NCBI GenBank assembly: GCA_021846515.1
Contig: JAJZWU010000001.1
Location: 62,001 to 126,000, forward strand
Direction of reading: 5' to 3'
DNA from: Actinomycetes bacterium
GTDB lineage: Bacteria > Actinomycetota > Acidimicrobiia > Acidimicrobiales > JAMCPL01
Length of the DNA stretch: 64,000 nt
Of this stretch, positions 33,561-44,132 are shown piece after piece (within the stretch, counting starts at the first letter, position 1; every line of letters starts with the position of its first letter). The translations under genes and the position numbers were made by a program. A model generated the notes under the pieces. That model was not told the origin of the DNA. It saw nothing but the letters and a program-made list of their open reading frames with translations, and did not search any database.

Positions 33561-35953
33561 TGACCGCTCCCCCGTCTGCTACGGACGCTGCGGACACCTC
33601 CCCCGCACTCTCGTCCGCTGCAACAGAGCAATCGAGTAGCGAGAACGCTGGAGATCATAACTCATCTGCCACTCCGAAGTGGGCCAACGATATAACTGAG
33701 TCACTGCAGACTATAGAATTGAGCATTGAGGGCATGACGTGTGCATCCTGTGTGGCCAGGGTGGAAAAGACCCTGAAGCGCTTGCCTGGAATCACCAATG
33801 CAACTGTTAATCTGGCCACCGAGCGAGCTTTGGTAAGCTATTCTCCTGGTGGCGTAGGGGTAGATGATATGACAAGCGCCATAGCTGTAATCGGCTACCA
33901 GGCGCACTTACTGGCTACCGACTCCGGTACTACCGATACCATCCACGAAGACGCTTTGGGGAAGATGAGGCGCGATGTCATACTCGCATTTGTACTGGCC
34001 GTACCGGTGTTGGTTTTTTCTGAAGGATCGGCTTTCTTTCCGGCATTCAGTAGAGCACTCTCATCAGCCAGCCCATGGAGCAATTTCTACGACTGGGTCC
34101 AGTTCGCTTTCACGACTGCCATACTTGCCATACCGGGAAGGAGGTTCTTCAAGCCTGGGTTCCTTGCTTACCGGCATCTCTCCCCTGATATGAACTCGCT
34201 GGTATCCACAGGTGTAGGGGCGGCATGGCTATATAGCATTATTGTACTGGTGGCGCCGGGCATATTTCCATCGACAGCGCGTCAGGTGTACTTTGATTCC
34301 GCAGCGGTCATAGTCGCCCTGATACTTCTGGGAAAGTACTTTGAAGAATTGGGGAAGGGACGCGCATCTCAAGCTATCAAAAAACTGGCTGGGTTGCAAT
34401 CAAAGGAAGCTCGGCTCTTGAATGCGGACGGCACCGAGGAAGATATACCAGTTGGTTCCGTCCATGTCGGAGATCGTGTGCTTGTACGACCGGGCGAACG
34501 CATACCGGTAGACGGCATCGTAACAGATGGTTCCTCACATATAGATGAGGCTATGTTGACCGGTGAACCACTGACAGTCTCCAAATCGCCAAATGACCAG
34601 GTGGTCGGAGGTACAATAAACCGGGAAGGTAGGCTGATTGTCGAAGCTACCTCAGTCGGTACAGATACCGTTCTTTCTCAAATCATCCGCCTCGTAGAAA
34701 ATGCCCAGACAGGCAAGCTCCCGATCCAGAGACTGGCAGACAGGGTAGTTGCAGTATTTACCCCAATAGTAATAGGCATAGCGCTCATTACATTTGGAGT
34801 CTGGTGGGTGTTCGGGCCTGTCCCGTCAATTACCACAGCGGTTGTATCGGCTGTAGCAGTACTGGTTGTAGCCTGCCCCTGTGCCATGGGACTTGCCACA
34901 CCTGCAGCAATCATGGTCGGTACCGGACGATCAGCGGAAATGGGCATACTCTTCCGCAACGGTGAGACACTGGAGACACTCTCAAAGATAGATACGGTGC
35001 TCTTCGACAAGACAGGCACGCTGACAGAGGGCAAGCCCAGTGTTGCAAAGATGATCGCGGACAACCCTGATGAGCTGCTGCAACTCGCCGCGTCAGTAGA
35101 AGCAGGATCAGAGCATCCCCTGGCACAGGCCATACTTGATGAAGCTACTTCACGTGGTATCGTCCTGTCCTCGCCTCAAGAGTTCGAGGCGCTATCCGGC
35201 AGAGGTGCAACTGCAGTGATAAATGGTAGCCGCGTATGGGTGGGTTCACTTCGCTACCTCACGAGTGAGGGGATAGATGCCGGCCAATTCGAAGATCAAG
35301 CCAATCAGCTGGCTGCAGAAGGTAAGACGCCTGTCTTTGTGGGGGTAGAGGGCAGCCTGGCCGGAGTCATCGCAATATCGGATGCCGTTAGGCCAGAGTC
35401 TGCAAGGGTAGTACATAATTTGACAAAGCGAGGAATAAGGGTAGCTATGGTCACCGGAGACACACAGCGTACGGCCAATTCTGTAGCACGGGAATTGGGT
35501 ATATCTGACATACACGCGGAGGTGCTCCCTCAGGATAAGTCCGCTGTAGTAACCCAGCTACAAAATGCCGGGCACAGGGTAGCATTTGCCGGTGACGGTA
35601 TCAACGATGCTCCTGCACTTGCTCAGGCTGATGTCGGTATTGCTATTGCATCTGGCGCCGATATAGCTATCGAGGCTGCCGATGTAGCTCTGGCGCGAGG
35701 CAGCATATCGGGAACGGTGACTGCCATAGACAATGCCAAGCGGACATTAAAGATAATAAAGCTCAATCTGTTCTGGGCATTTGTCTACAACATAGTGTTG
35801 ATTCCAGTAGCGGCGGGAGCTTTGGCTCCAAGCTTCGGTATCCATCTGAACCCTATGCTGGCAGCGGCTGCTATGGGGTTGTCATCCATCTTCGTGCTAA
35901 CCAATAGCCTTAGACTAAAACGACTACGGGCTGCATCCTCTGACAACCAATAA
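33560..35953 (+). CDS. copA: P1B-type copper-exporting ATPase
   Basis: Pumps Cu(I) out of the cytosol using ATP. 797 residues: a low-complexity Ser/Thr/Asp-rich N-terminus (~45 residues), one HMA domain with CASC at 61-64, membrane helices, the intramembrane CPC (residue ~438, in [12 protein letters not shown]), phosphorylation site [11 protein letters not shown], the SEHPLAQAI signature His-Pro, and [18 protein letters not shown]. Translationally coupled to copZ. Confidence 0.95.
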   Translation: MTAPPSATDAADTSPALSSAATEQSSSENAGDHNSSATPKWANDITESLQTIELSIEGMTCASCVARVEKTLKRLPGITNATVNLATERALVSYSPGGVGVDDMTSAIAVIGYQAHLLATDSGTTDTIHEDALGKMRRDVILAFVLAVPVLVFSEGSAFFPAFSRALSSASPWSNFYDWVQFAFTTAILAIPGRRFFKPGFLAYRHLSPDMNSLVSTGVGAAWLYSIIVLVAPGIFPSTARQVYFDSAAVIVALILLGKYFEELGKGRASQAIKKLAGLQSKEARLLNADGTEEDIPVGSVHVGDRVLVRPGERIPVDGIVTDGSSHIDEAMLTGEPLTVSKSPNDQVVGGTINREGRLIVEATSVGTDTVLSQIIRLVENAQTGKLPIQRLADRVVAVFTPIVIGIALITFGVWWVFGPVPSITTAVVSAVAVLVVACPCAMGLATPAAIMVGTGRSAEMGILFRNGETLETLSKIDTVLFDKTGTLTEGKPSVAKMIADNPDELLQLAASVEAGSEHPLAQAILDEATSRGIVLSSPQEFEALSGRGATAVINGSRVWVGSLRYLTSEGIDAGQFEDQANQLAAEGKTPVFVGVEGSLAGVIAISDAVRPESARVVHNLTKRGIRVAMVTGDTQRTANSVARELGISDIHAEVLPQDKSAVVTQLQNAGHRVAFAGDGINDAPALAQADVGIAIASGADIAIEAADVALARGSISGTVTAIDNAKRTLKIIKLNLFWAFVYNIVLIPVAAGALAPSFGIHLNPMLAAAAMGLSSIFVLTNSLRLKRLRAASSDNQ

Positions 35954-36072
35954 ATATGTTGCCAACCTACTGATATGACTATACGGCAAAAATGAGTTAT
36001 GCTATCAACGCAATGCATTTTCACACACCCAAGTCAAAGTCACTTCGACTCCAAGAATAGGAAACGGTTAAA

Positions 36073-38475
36073 TTGAGAAAGTTTTTCTCCGCTCTCGGCA
36101 GGTTTTCAGTGCGCTGGAGATACGCGATACTGGCAGCCTGGATAATAGCAACTATCGCCATCACAGCATTCCTACCTGGAATAAGTACTGTAGTCCAGCA
36201 AAATGATCAAAAGTTCCTACCGGCAAACTCTCCGAGCGTCGTTGCAGAAAACCTTGCTGAGCCTTTGCAGCCTGCCAATGTGACCAGGATTGTTATTGTT
36301 GCATACAGAAATAATGCCCCTCTTAATGCTGCCGACATGAATGCAATCTCAGGCATTGAACAGGCGGCACGTTCAGTAAAAGGCACCCTGCTGGTAAGAC
36401 AGACATCCATCTCGCGCAATGGCCGGGCGGATGAAATCATGGTAGCGTCCAGCATCCAGAAATTGAATGAGAAGCCGCTGCGATCATATGTAGGGGAGTT
36501 GTCTTCTGCCATACACTCAGTGACGGTACCATCGGGTCTGAACATCCATCTGGCAGGCCCAGTCGCAAGCCAAGTAGCCAATCTAAACCGCAATAAGGGC
36601 ACCTCAGGGCGTATGCAGGACTTTGCTGCGCTATTCATTATTGTGCTGTTGGTACTAATCTTCCGAGCTCCTCTAGCACCTCTCCTGGCACTAATACCAG
36701 CTTTTCTGGTGGTACAGATATCAGGCCCGCTCATAGCAGAAGTAGCAAAGACGGGAGTACCAGTCTCGGTAATAACGCAATTCATGCTCATCGTCATCAT
36801 ACTTGGCGCTGGAACAGACTACGGCCTTTTCCTGGTATTCAGGGTACGTGAAAACATGAAAAATGGCGAAGACCCGAAACAGGCTGTAGCACTGGCAGTA
36901 AGCCGGGTAGGCGAGTCAATTACATTCTCTGCAGCCACGGTAATAGTAGCACTTGCCAGCCTCAGTCTGGCAGCATTCGGCATGTACCAGAGCATGGGAA
37001 TACCTATCGCAATAGGCGTATTTGTCATGCTTTTGGCCGGTCTGACACTCCAGCCTGCGTTACTTGCGATATTTGGACGCGCAGCTTTCTGGCCAGGTAA
37101 AATCAAGCCTGTTGCTGCCGATAAAACCGGCTCATTGGAAGCTGTAGAACCCGGTCAAGGTAGCACGCAAAGAATTATTCACAAACCGGGAGTGTGGGGA
37201 AGGGTGGCCGCCCGACTGGTACAGCATCCTGTAGAAACTTTGACTACCGGAGTAGTCATTTTCGCCATACTGGCTGCTTTCTCTATGGGGAATAAGCCTG
37301 CAGGGTTTATCAGTGGAACATCGGCGCCATCTGGCACTGGAGCGGCAATGGGTAACGCCGCCCTGGCAGACAACTTCCCCAAGGCAGCAGCCAACCCAAC
37401 AGATATAATTGCACGCCTTGCTACACCCGTCTGGAACAATGCCACTTCTCTTGCTAGATTTGAAACGATATTATCACATTCACATCTTTTCACCTCTGTA
37501 ATAGGACCTCTTGATCCAAACGGAACTCGGTTATCAGCAAGCGAGTTGGTCAAATTGCATACAGCACTGGGAAGTCCCCAGAGTCTCTTCTTGTCGCATA
37601 CAGCTATACCTCCCGGATTCGCGCGTACAGAGGTGCAGGCATACATGGCCACTGCATCACTTATCAGCACGGGAGGTCATACCATAGCACTGGAATCGAG
37701 CCTGGCAGCCGGTAATCCTTCCAGCACTGCCGCCATGCAAGCCACTCCCGCAATACGTTCAGAGGTCGCTGCTGCAGCACGATCTGCTGGGATACAAAAA
37801 TACGGAGTTGCCGGTGAAGCAGCCGCTGCATACGATGTAAGCTCCACTGCGGGAAATGACCTGATACATATACTACCTCTGGTCGTGCTTGTAATTGGTC
37901 TATTACTTATAATATTACTGCGAAGTTTGATTGCCCCTATCTACCTCATTGTCAGCGTCGTTCTATCTTACCTGTCCGCATTGGGAATATCAGTCATTAT
38001 ATTCATGCTCATCCAGGGAGATCAGGGCTTGGTATTCTTCCTTCCGTTCATGCTGTTCCTGTTTATCCTGGCCCTGGGAGAAGATTACAACATCTTGGTC
38101 ATGACCCGTATACGAGAAGAAGCAGCTCACCTGCCCCTACGTCAGGCGGTAACCCGGGCAATTGAACGGACGGGTACCACTGTAACCTCTGCGGGGCTTG
38201 TCCTGGCAGGCACTTTCGTAGTCTTTGCAATAATAGGTGGCAGTTCTTCTGACGGGGGCCAGATAGTCGAGATGGGATTGGGATTGGCCATAGGCATACT
38301 GATGGACACATTTCTTGTCCGCACGCTTCTGGTTCCATCTACCGTAGTGTTGTTGGGTAAATGGAACTGGTGGCCGTCCAAGCACGGGCAAGAGCATTGG
38401 GACTACGATGATGATAAGCAACTGGATGAGCAGCTACCACAAGAAATAGAGAAAGAGGAGATTACTGCCCGCTAG
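36073..38475 (+). CDS. MMPL/RND-family transporter
   Basis: An 800-residue MmpL-type exporter with two similar halves. Each half has a membrane helix, an extracytoplasmic domain and then five helices. The proton-relay Asp-Tyr pairs are visible in GTDYGLFLVFR (first half) and EDYNILVMTR (second). Such proteins export lipids, siderophores or drugs. Start is TTG at 36073, preceded by AATAGGAAACGG. Downstream of the copper operon by 119 bp; a functional link to copper is not shown. The C-terminus is highly charged. Confidence 0.88.
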   Translation: MRKFFSALGRFSVRWRYAILAAWIIATIAITAFLPGISTVVQQNDQKFLPANSPSVVAENLAEPLQPANVTRIVIVAYRNNAPLNAADMNAISGIEQAARSVKGTLLVRQTSISRNGRADEIMVASSIQKLNEKPLRSYVGELSSAIHSVTVPSGLNIHLAGPVASQVANLNRNKGTSGRMQDFAALFIIVLLVLIFRAPLAPLLALIPAFLVVQISGPLIAEVAKTGVPVSVITQFMLIVIILGAGTDYGLFLVFRVRENMKNGEDPKQAVALAVSRVGESITFSAATVIVALASLSLAAFGMYQSMGIPIAIGVFVMLLAGLTLQPALLAIFGRAAFWPGKIKPVAADKTGSLEAVEPGQGSTQRIIHKPGVWGRVAARLVQHPVETLTTGVVIFAILAAFSMGNKPAGFISGTSAPSGTGAAMGNAALADNFPKAAANPTDIIARLATPVWNNATSLARFETILSHSHLFTSVIGPLDPNGTRLSASELVKLHTALGSPQSLFLSHTAIPPGFARTEVQAYMATASLISTGGHTIALESSLAAGNPSSTAAMQATPAIRSEVAAAARSAGIQKYGVAGEAAAAYDVSSTAGNDLIHILPLVVLVIGLLLIILLRSLIAPIYLIVSVVLSYLSALGISVIIFMLIQGDQGLVFFLPFMLFLFILALGEDYNILVMTRIREEAAHLPLRQAVTRAIERTGTTVTSAGLVLAGTFVVFAIIGGSSSDGGQIVEMGLGLAIGILMDTFLVRTLLVPSTVVLLGKWNWWPSKHGQEHWDYDDDKQLDEQLPQEIEKEEITAR

Positions 38476-38565
38476 ATGACTCCCGCTAGATGACTATATT
38501 GTAAACCTCGAAAGCCCCCGGTTCACATTATCGCGGTAGGCAAAAAAGCTGTCATGGATTGCAGG

Positions 38566-39705
38566 TTAATCCCCACTGGATAAAGCGCCGACAACATATC
38601 CTATACTGGAACACAGGGCTGCTATCTCTTCCGGATCCACACTTGGGAACATGCCTATACGCAACTGGTTACGGCCCAGCTTTCTGTACGGTTCGGTATC
38701 CACAATACCGTTGGCTCGTAGCACTTTGGCAATCTCAGCTGCATCTACGGCATCTACAAAATCAATGGTAGCGACGACATGGCTACGATATGATGGGTTT
38801 TCCACATACGGCCTTGCATAAGCGGAGTTTTCCGCCCATGAATATATGATTTCAGCAGAGCGATCGCATCGCGATATAGACCACTCCAAACCTCCACCGG
38901 CAAGCATCCAGTCAATCTGATTTGCCAGCATGTGGAGGGTTGCCAATGCCGGTGTGTTGTAGGTCTGATCCAGCCTGGAGTTGTCCAGTGCGATTTTAAG
39001 GTCAAGAAAGGCAGGAACCCACCTACCGGATTCTGCAATGCGCTCAATACGGTCAATGGCCGCAGGACTCATAAGCGCTATCCACAGCCCCCCATCTGAA
39101 GCAAAGCACTTCTGTGGTGCAAAGTAATAGACATCAAACTCTGAAGCATTGACCATGAGGCCACCGGCTGCTGACGTTGCATCTACCAACACAATTGCTT
39201 CATTACTGTCCTTTGGCCTGACTATGTTCATAGCGACACCGGTAGATGTTTCATTATGCGTAAGACAATACGTGTCTATATCCGGATTAGACACTGGGTT
39301 GGGATGGCTTCCATATTCAGATTCAATTATCTCAGGATCTCCTATATGGGGAGCTGACTTTGCGGCTTTAGCAAATTTGGAAGAGAACTCGCCAAATACG
39401 AGATGCTGGCTACGCTCTTTTATCAAGCCAAATGTAGCAGCATCCCAGAAACAGGTCGATCCACCATTGCCCAACACCACCTCATATTCATTGGGCAACG
39501 AAAATAGCGCGCCAAGACCCTCACGTATGTGTCCAACAACCGACTTAACTGTAGATTGGCGATGGCTGGTCCCCATATATAGCGGGGCATCTATTGCAAG
39601 CGACTCTATTTGCTCAGGACGTACACGTGAAGGACCACAACCAAATCGTCCATCACGAGGTTTTAATTCATCGGGAATAACTATCATATTTCCAGTGTCG
39701 CACAT
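38566..39705 (-). CDS. serC: Phosphoserine aminotransferase
   Basis: PLP enzyme making 3-phosphoserine from 3-phosphohydroxypyruvate in serine synthesis. The 379-residue sequence is of the actinobacterial SerC kind, with FGCGPSRVRPEQ near the start, GTSHRQSTVK, GNGGSTCFWDAAT, THNETSTGV, VDATSAAGG, and PLP-Lys in FAPQKCFASDGG. Two starts are possible: ATG 39705 or ATG 39687, six codons later. It converges on the MmpL gene. Confidence 0.92.
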   Translation of the reverse strand: MCDTGNMIVIPDELKPRDGRFGCGPSRVRPEQIESLAIDAPLYMGTSHRQSTVKSVVGHIREGLGALFSLPNEYEVVLGNGGSTCFWDAATFGLIKERSQHLVFGEFSSKFAKAAKSAPHIGDPEIIESEYGSHPNPVSNPDIDTYCLTHNETSTGVAMNIVRPKDSNEAIVLVDATSAAGGLMVNASEFDVYYFAPQKCFASDGGLWIALMSPAAIDRIERIAESGRWVPAFLDLKIALDNSRLDQTYNTPALATLHMLANQIDWMLAGGGLEWSISRCDRSAEIIYSWAENSAYARPYVENPSYRSHVVATIDFVDAVDAAEIAKVLRANGIVDTEPYRKLGRNQLRIGMFPSVDPEEIAALCSSIGYVVGALSSGD

Positions 39706-39848
39706 ACGGTGAGATATGTAAAATCTACCTATATATACATCTTGTTACGTTGTACACAGGAAAGTGAGTCGATGCTGGACTTCCAGCGATACCGGCAACA
39801 GAACAGCTGCATAAGAACGCCTTGTCGTCAGTCCCGGTTCAATGCAAG

Positions 39849-39860
39849 TAATATGGTACT
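39849..39860 (+). promoter_or_regulatory. -10-like hexamer of aminotransferase gene, leaderless type
   Basis: TAATAT (39849-39854) followed by six bases and the ATG at 39861. Confidence 0.5.
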
Positions 39861-41063
39861 ATGCAAACTTGGATATCACAAATAGTCGGCGCACTGGAGC
39901 CATCTCCCACTTTGGCCGTAGATGCAAAGGCAAAGGCAATGCGTGCCGCCGGAGAAAACGTTATAGGATTTGGAGCAGGTGAACCTGACTTCCCCACCCC
40001 ACCCCACATAGTAGAAGCTGCCAGGCAGGCAGCCCTGGATCCCGCCACACATAAATATTCACCTTCAGCAGGACTTCCGGAACTACGAAATGCTATAGCA
40101 AAAAAGACAAGTGCCGGCCTGTCTACAACATTTGAAGCATCGCAAGTTGTGGTGACCAATGGGGCGAAACAGGCGGTCTTTAATACATTAGCAAGCATCA
40201 TCAATCCCGGAGATGAGGTAATCTATGCCACCCCCGTATGGAGTACCTATACTGAAGTAATTAAGCTGGTGGGGGGTGTCCCCGTACCGGTAAGAACCAC
40301 TCAAGACAATAATTTTCACCTGCACGCAGAGGATATAGAGAGGGTAATAACCGACCACACCAAGGCGTTACTGGTAGTGTCGCCATCAAACCCGACGGGA
40401 GCAGTATTAGACGAACGGGAGTTGAGCGATATTGCTCAGCTTGCTCTGGACAGACATATCATGGTCGTTACTGATGAGATCTACGAACATCTCGTCTACC
40501 AGGGTCACCGCTTCACATCCATTCTAAAGGCAAACCCAGCCCTTGCCAAACAGGCAATTATAATAAATGGAGTATCCAAGTCATTTGCCATGACGGGATG
40601 GAGGGTGGGATGGATGGTTGGCCCGCAAGAGATCATGAAGGCCGCTGCGGATCTCCAATCACAGACAACCTCAAACGTAGCCAATATCGCTCAACGAGCC
40701 GCGTTGGCGGCATTGGAGGGAGGCACCGGATGCATAGAGGATATGCGGACGGCTTTTGAGAAAAGACGCGAAATCATATATGAGAAACTATCACTCATGC
40801 CCGATGTAACAATTTCCGCCCCTGAAGGGGCATTTTACGCATTCCCGAATGTATCAGAGATAATCAACAAAAAAATAGATGGAGTTACCATTACCGATAC
40901 CACCCGACTGGCAGAGATGGCACTTGATGCGGTCAAGGTTGCCGTAGTTCCGGGAGAAGCTTTTGAGGCACCGGGGTATCTACGCCTATCCTATGCACTG
41001 TCCGACAATATGCTGGCTGAAGGGCTGGGTAGGCTACACGAATTTTTCAGCTCAGCCGTGTAA
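39861..41063 (+). CDS. Class I aminotransferase (aspartate aminotransferase-like)
   Basis: 400-residue PLP-dependent fold type I enzyme of the Ib subgroup. Visible are FGAGEPDFPTP, YSPSAGLPELR, the cofactor-ring ATPVWSTY, SPSNPTGAV, TDEIYEHLVY and the PLP lysine in NGVSKSFAMTGWRVGW, with the C-terminal Arg in YLRLSYA. Aspartate:2-oxoglutarate transfer is the likeliest reaction, prephenate or aromatic transfer possible. It ends 2 bp from the convergent monooxygenase gene. Confidence 0.9.
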   Translation: MQTWISQIVGALEPSPTLAVDAKAKAMRAAGENVIGFGAGEPDFPTPPHIVEAARQAALDPATHKYSPSAGLPELRNAIAKKTSAGLSTTFEASQVVVTNGAKQAVFNTLASIINPGDEVIYATPVWSTYTEVIKLVGGVPVPVRTTQDNNFHLHAEDIERVITDHTKALLVVSPSNPTGAVLDERELSDIAQLALDRHIMVVTDEIYEHLVYQGHRFTSILKANPALAKQAIIINGVSKSFAMTGWRVGWMVGPQEIMKAAADLQSQTTSNVANIAQRAALAALEGGTGCIEDMRTAFEKRREIIYEKLSLMPDVTISAPEGAFYAFPNVSEIINKKIDGVTITDTTRLAEMALDAVKVAVVPGEAFEAPGYLRLSYALSDNMLAEGLGRLHEFFSSAV

Positions 41064-41065
41064 TC

Positions 41066-42580
41066 CTACACCTTTTCGTAATTCGGCAATTTGGGTGCTG
41101 CCATCTCTTCGCGAAAACGATCAAATGTCCATGGCCAGGCAGCCGGTATGCCTCTGTCGTCAAGATACCAGCTACGACAACCGGTTACCCATACCGTCTT
41201 TTTGGCGGCTTCTATTCGCTCCTCATCAAACCTCTCAAGTGCCTCTTTAGTAGCACTGATCTCGCTGCACTTACCGCTCAGCACTTGATCAATCAGTTGC
41301 ATGATGTAGTCAAACTGCAATTCGGCTACCTCTATTAAGGAGAAATTGCCAACCGGACCGTTGGGGCCGTTTAACATAAACAAGTTTGGAAAGCCGGGAA
41401 TAGATATGGAGAGGTAGGCAGATGGCCTATCATGCCATACGTCGGCAAGAGATACTCCATCGCGGCCAAATACGCCCATTGGGCGCATGAAAGCATCTAC
41501 ATGGAAACCGGTAGCATACACAATAATATCCAGTTCATGCAGATCTCCATCGACCGTGCGGATTCCGTTCTTCTCTATACGATCTATTTTTGAGGTAACA
41601 AGATTTACACCTGGACGCTGGATGGCCTCATAAAAATCGGGTGAAATGACCAGCCTCTTGCATGCAGCACGATAATTTGGGCGAAGTTTTTCACGCAGTA
41701 ACGGGTCCTCTATGTTTTCTTCAAGGTTCTGTACGCATAACTTCTCCATAAGCTTGACCATCTCTGAATCTGCATCTACAACAGCATTTGCAAAATTATC
41801 GGAGAACCACCTGGAAAGTGAATCATGAAGACCGCGCAACTCATCAGGATTCTCTCTATAGCGTTTCTTGTCACTCTCATCAAGAGTAGGATTCTCCACC
41901 TTAAGGACCCACTGTGCAGTCCGCTGGAATACATTCAGTTCTTTTACCTTCCCCCCAAGTGCAGACACAATCTGTACCGCCGTCGAACCTGTACCTATTA
42001 TTCCTATACGCTTATCCTCAAGGGATATAGTGTCGTCCCATCTGGCGCTGTGAAATGATGTTCCCTCGAAATCATCCATGCCCTTTATATCTGGATACGA
42101 TGGGTGGTGCAGTACTCCTGTAGCGGCAATGATAAAATCGCCTATATCTTGTTTGCCTCCTTCTGCCTGCAAATGCCAGCGACCCTCTTTGTACTCTAAC
42201 CTGGTGACCTCCGCATTGAATTGAATATACTTCATGACATCAAACCGCGCGGCTACGTCTTTTAGATAAGCCTCTATCTCGTTGCCGGGCGAAAAGAAAT
42301 GAGACCACTCGGGATTCGGGGCAAACGAATAGCTGTAAAGCTGCGAAGGAACGTCACATGCCACTCCTGGATAGGTATTCTCTCTCCAAGTACCTCCCAG
42401 CTCGCTGGCTTTTTCATATACGCACATATTGGTATAGCCGGCCTCCTGAAGCTTTATAGCAGCCAATATGCCAGCCATACCTGCTCCTATAATCAAGAAG
42501 CGTGGTCCAGTGCCCTGTTTAGCAAACTCAGATGTACTGCTTTGTTTTGTACTTGTATCGTTTATAGATGTATTATTCAT
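41066..42580 (-). CDS. Flavin-containing monooxygenase (Baeyer-Villiger type)
   Basis: 504 residues with two dinucleotide-binding motifs: FAD at the N-terminus (LIIGAGMAGILAAIKL) and NADPH in IGIIGTGSTAVQIV. Between them is FEGTSFHSARWD, which fits the Baeyer-Villiger fingerprint FxGxxxHxxxW. It probably inserts oxygen into a ketone or oxidises a heteroatom; the natural substrate is unknown. It has its own consensus promoter and an AGGTAGGG ribosome-binding region, and occupies the place behind atpB where the next ATP synthase gene would be expected. Confidence 0.9.
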   Translation of the reverse strand: MNNTSINDTSTKQSSTSEFAKQGTGPRFLIIGAGMAGILAAIKLQEAGYTNMCVYEKASELGGTWRENTYPGVACDVPSQLYSYSFAPNPEWSHFFSPGNEIEAYLKDVAARFDVMKYIQFNAEVTRLEYKEGRWHLQAEGGKQDIGDFIIAATGVLHHPSYPDIKGMDDFEGTSFHSARWDDTISLEDKRIGIIGTGSTAVQIVSALGGKVKELNVFQRTAQWVLKVENPTLDESDKKRYRENPDELRGLHDSLSRWFSDNFANAVVDADSEMVKLMEKLCVQNLEENIEDPLLREKLRPNYRAACKRLVISPDFYEAIQRPGVNLVTSKIDRIEKNGIRTVDGDLHELDIIVYATGFHVDAFMRPMGVFGRDGVSLADVWHDRPSAYLSISIPGFPNLFMLNGPNGPVGNFSLIEVAELQFDYIMQLIDQVLSGKCSEISATKEALERFDEERIEAAKKTVWVTGCRSWYLDDRGIPAAWPWTFDRFREEMAAPKLPNYEKV

Positions 42581-42631
42581 GTTCCCTACCTGATCTTCGG
42601 TGAGACCTATCCATCAGGTCTCTATATCCTT

Positions 42632-42660
42632 ATTGTATAGCAAGTCAATAAGAATGTCAA
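42632..42660 (-). promoter_or_regulatory. Consensus promoter of flavin monooxygenase gene
   Basis: TTGACA (42655-42660), a 17-bp spacer and TACAAT (42632-42637) on the minus strand. The mRNA would have a leader of about 45 nt containing AGGTAGGG. Confidence 0.75.
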
Positions 42661-42715
42661 GTCGTATGATGAAATATTTTTGGTATCAGAGGTGGGTTCA
42701 GCAGCAGTGCTGCAC

Positions 42716-43435
42716 TCAGTGTGCGTTACCCATGCCCATCTCAAAATACAAGATGGTAAGCAGAGCAAAAATGAACGCCTGTATGGCGCCTATACCCATA
42801 TCGAATAGTTTCCATACAGTGGCTAATGGAGTAGAGACATAAAGCCACGGCAGGGCTGCAATCAACGCCAACATAAGACCACCTGCAAACATATTGCCAA
42901 ACAACCTGAGAGCAAGAGTAAATGGTTTGGCAACCTCTTCAATGACGTTTACAGGGAACAAAAACACGTATGGCTTGAAGTAGTGACCTATGTACCCACC
43001 TATGCCCTTCTCTCTAATCGATGCAATATGCACAAGAATTATTACTAAAAAGGCATAACCCATCGTAGTATTCACGTCTGCGGTAGGAGCCGGAAAGAGC
43101 GCTGGGTGAGTTATATTGGGCAGCAATTCTACCCAGTTGGAAATCAGGATAATGAAAAATAGGCAGATTGCCAACGGAACTATCCGTGCTCCCCTCGGGC
43201 CTATCGTAGATTCCACCTGCCTGGAAACAGCGTCTATAATGAGTTCCCACATTACCTGCAACCTGCCGGGCACGCCGCTGGTAGCCTTCATCCTTACCGC
43301 TATACCAAGTATAAGCACTATAGCTATCGCTATAGCAGATGCCCATAATGTATCCACATTCAAGGTCAGGCCGGCAAATTTTCTTTGCACATATTGACCT
43401 ACATGAATATTGACAGCCAGAATTACCGGATTCAA
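42716..43435 (-). CDS. atpB: ATP synthase F0 subunit a
   Basis: Proton-channel subunit of the F-type ATP synthase, 239 residues with five to six membrane helices. The essential channel arginine is in LALRLFGNMFAGG, and SNWVELLPN is the other conserved helix. Its start overlaps the atpI stop as ATGA. It is the last ATP synthase gene of the cluster: atpE and the F1 genes do not follow. Confidence 0.95.
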   Translation of the reverse strand: MNPVILAVNIHVGQYVQRKFAGLTLNVDTLWASAIAIAIVLILGIAVRMKATSGVPGRLQVMWELIIDAVSRQVESTIGPRGARIVPLAICLFFIILISNWVELLPNITHPALFPAPTADVNTTMGYAFLVIILVHIASIREKGIGGYIGHYFKPYVFLFPVNVIEEVAKPFTLALRLFGNMFAGGLMLALIAALPWLYVSTPLATVWKLFDMGIGAIQAFIFALLTILYFEMGMGNAH

Positions 43436-43848
43436 TTCGTACCTCCATTAGACCGTAGTTCAGCGAACAAGACAGAAGCCAAGCTCGCAAGTAACATTAC
43501 CTGGAATACCGCAAGACCTACAAGCATCCCCACACCCAGCTCAGGAACAACAATCAAGAGCCCTATCCCTATTACGCTCAACACACCCATACGAAGCAGA
43601 GTATTAAAGTGCATCGCCTTACGTCCGGGCTCCATCCTCTCTGCAGCTTGACCGGCAGACTTCACTACCATTCTGAAGTTGATCATAGCAGCCATGATAC
43701 CAAGACATCCTCCTACGCCGGCTAAGAACATCCCCATTATACCGAGCACGACTAAAGCCACTACACCCACTATTAAAGCCGTGAGTGCTGTCCTCCTGGC
43801 TATACGTGCTACGTCCGCCAGAGCCAAACTTGATAATACTTCCATCAT
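43432..43848 (-). CDS. atpI: ATP synthase protein I-like membrane protein
   Basis: 138 residues with four hydrophobic segments and a basic loop, in the position of AtpI, the assembly factor for the c-ring. Sequence conservation in this family is low, so the call rests on topology plus position directly before atpB. ATGA overlaps on both sides couple it to its neighbours. Confidence 0.75.
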   Translation of the reverse strand: MMEVLSSLALADVARIARRTALTALIVGVVALVVLGIMGMFLAGVGGCLGIMAAMINFRMVVKSAGQAAERMEPGRKAMHFNTLLRMGVLSVIGIGLLIVVPELGVGMLVGLAVFQVMLLASLASVLFAELRSNGGTN

Positions 43849-44132
43849 AAGTACTTCTTCACCTCGCTGAATATTACCCCACCGGCAAGCACAATGCCCA
43901 ATCCTAGCCCAGAAAATGTAAGGTATGGGTCGGTATGGAAACGGGAGTCCAAGAACATGCCCAGGATCAGCCCACCACCGACAGATATGCCACTGGCTAC
44001 CCCCACCGCTAGAAAGTCACCCAGCCCCGGTGATATTTTGTCACCATTCGTGGCGTTGCCATCGTTACTGGTGTTATCTTCGTCGGCGCCGTGATCGTAC
44101 CTATCGTGCTGCTCGTCACCATTATCTATCAT
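43845..44132 (-). CDS. AtpZ-like small membrane protein
   Basis: 95 residues: a strongly acidic, Asn/Asp-rich N-terminus of about 35 residues, then two membrane helices with the glycine-rich pattern GISVGGGLILGMFLDSRF and GLGLGIVLAGGVIF, as in AtpZ-type proteins encoded ahead of atpI. Coupled to atpI by an ATGA overlap and to the WecA-like gene by a 4-nt overlap. Confidence 0.7.
   Translation of the reverse strand: MIDNGDEQHDRYDHGADEDNTSNDGNATNGDKISPGLGDFLAVGVASGISVGGGLILGMFLDSRFHTDPYLTFSGLGLGIVLAGGVIFSEVKKYL

Noticed and set aside
38462-38495. Direct repeat CCCGCTAGATGACT after the MmpL gene
   Set aside because: Two short adjacent copies at a stop codon; likely a small slippage duplication without further meaning.
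41059-41071. Bidirectional terminator between aminotransferase and monooxygenase genes
   Set aside because: GTGTA/TACAC stem of 5 bp with a short T-run is too weak to claim.
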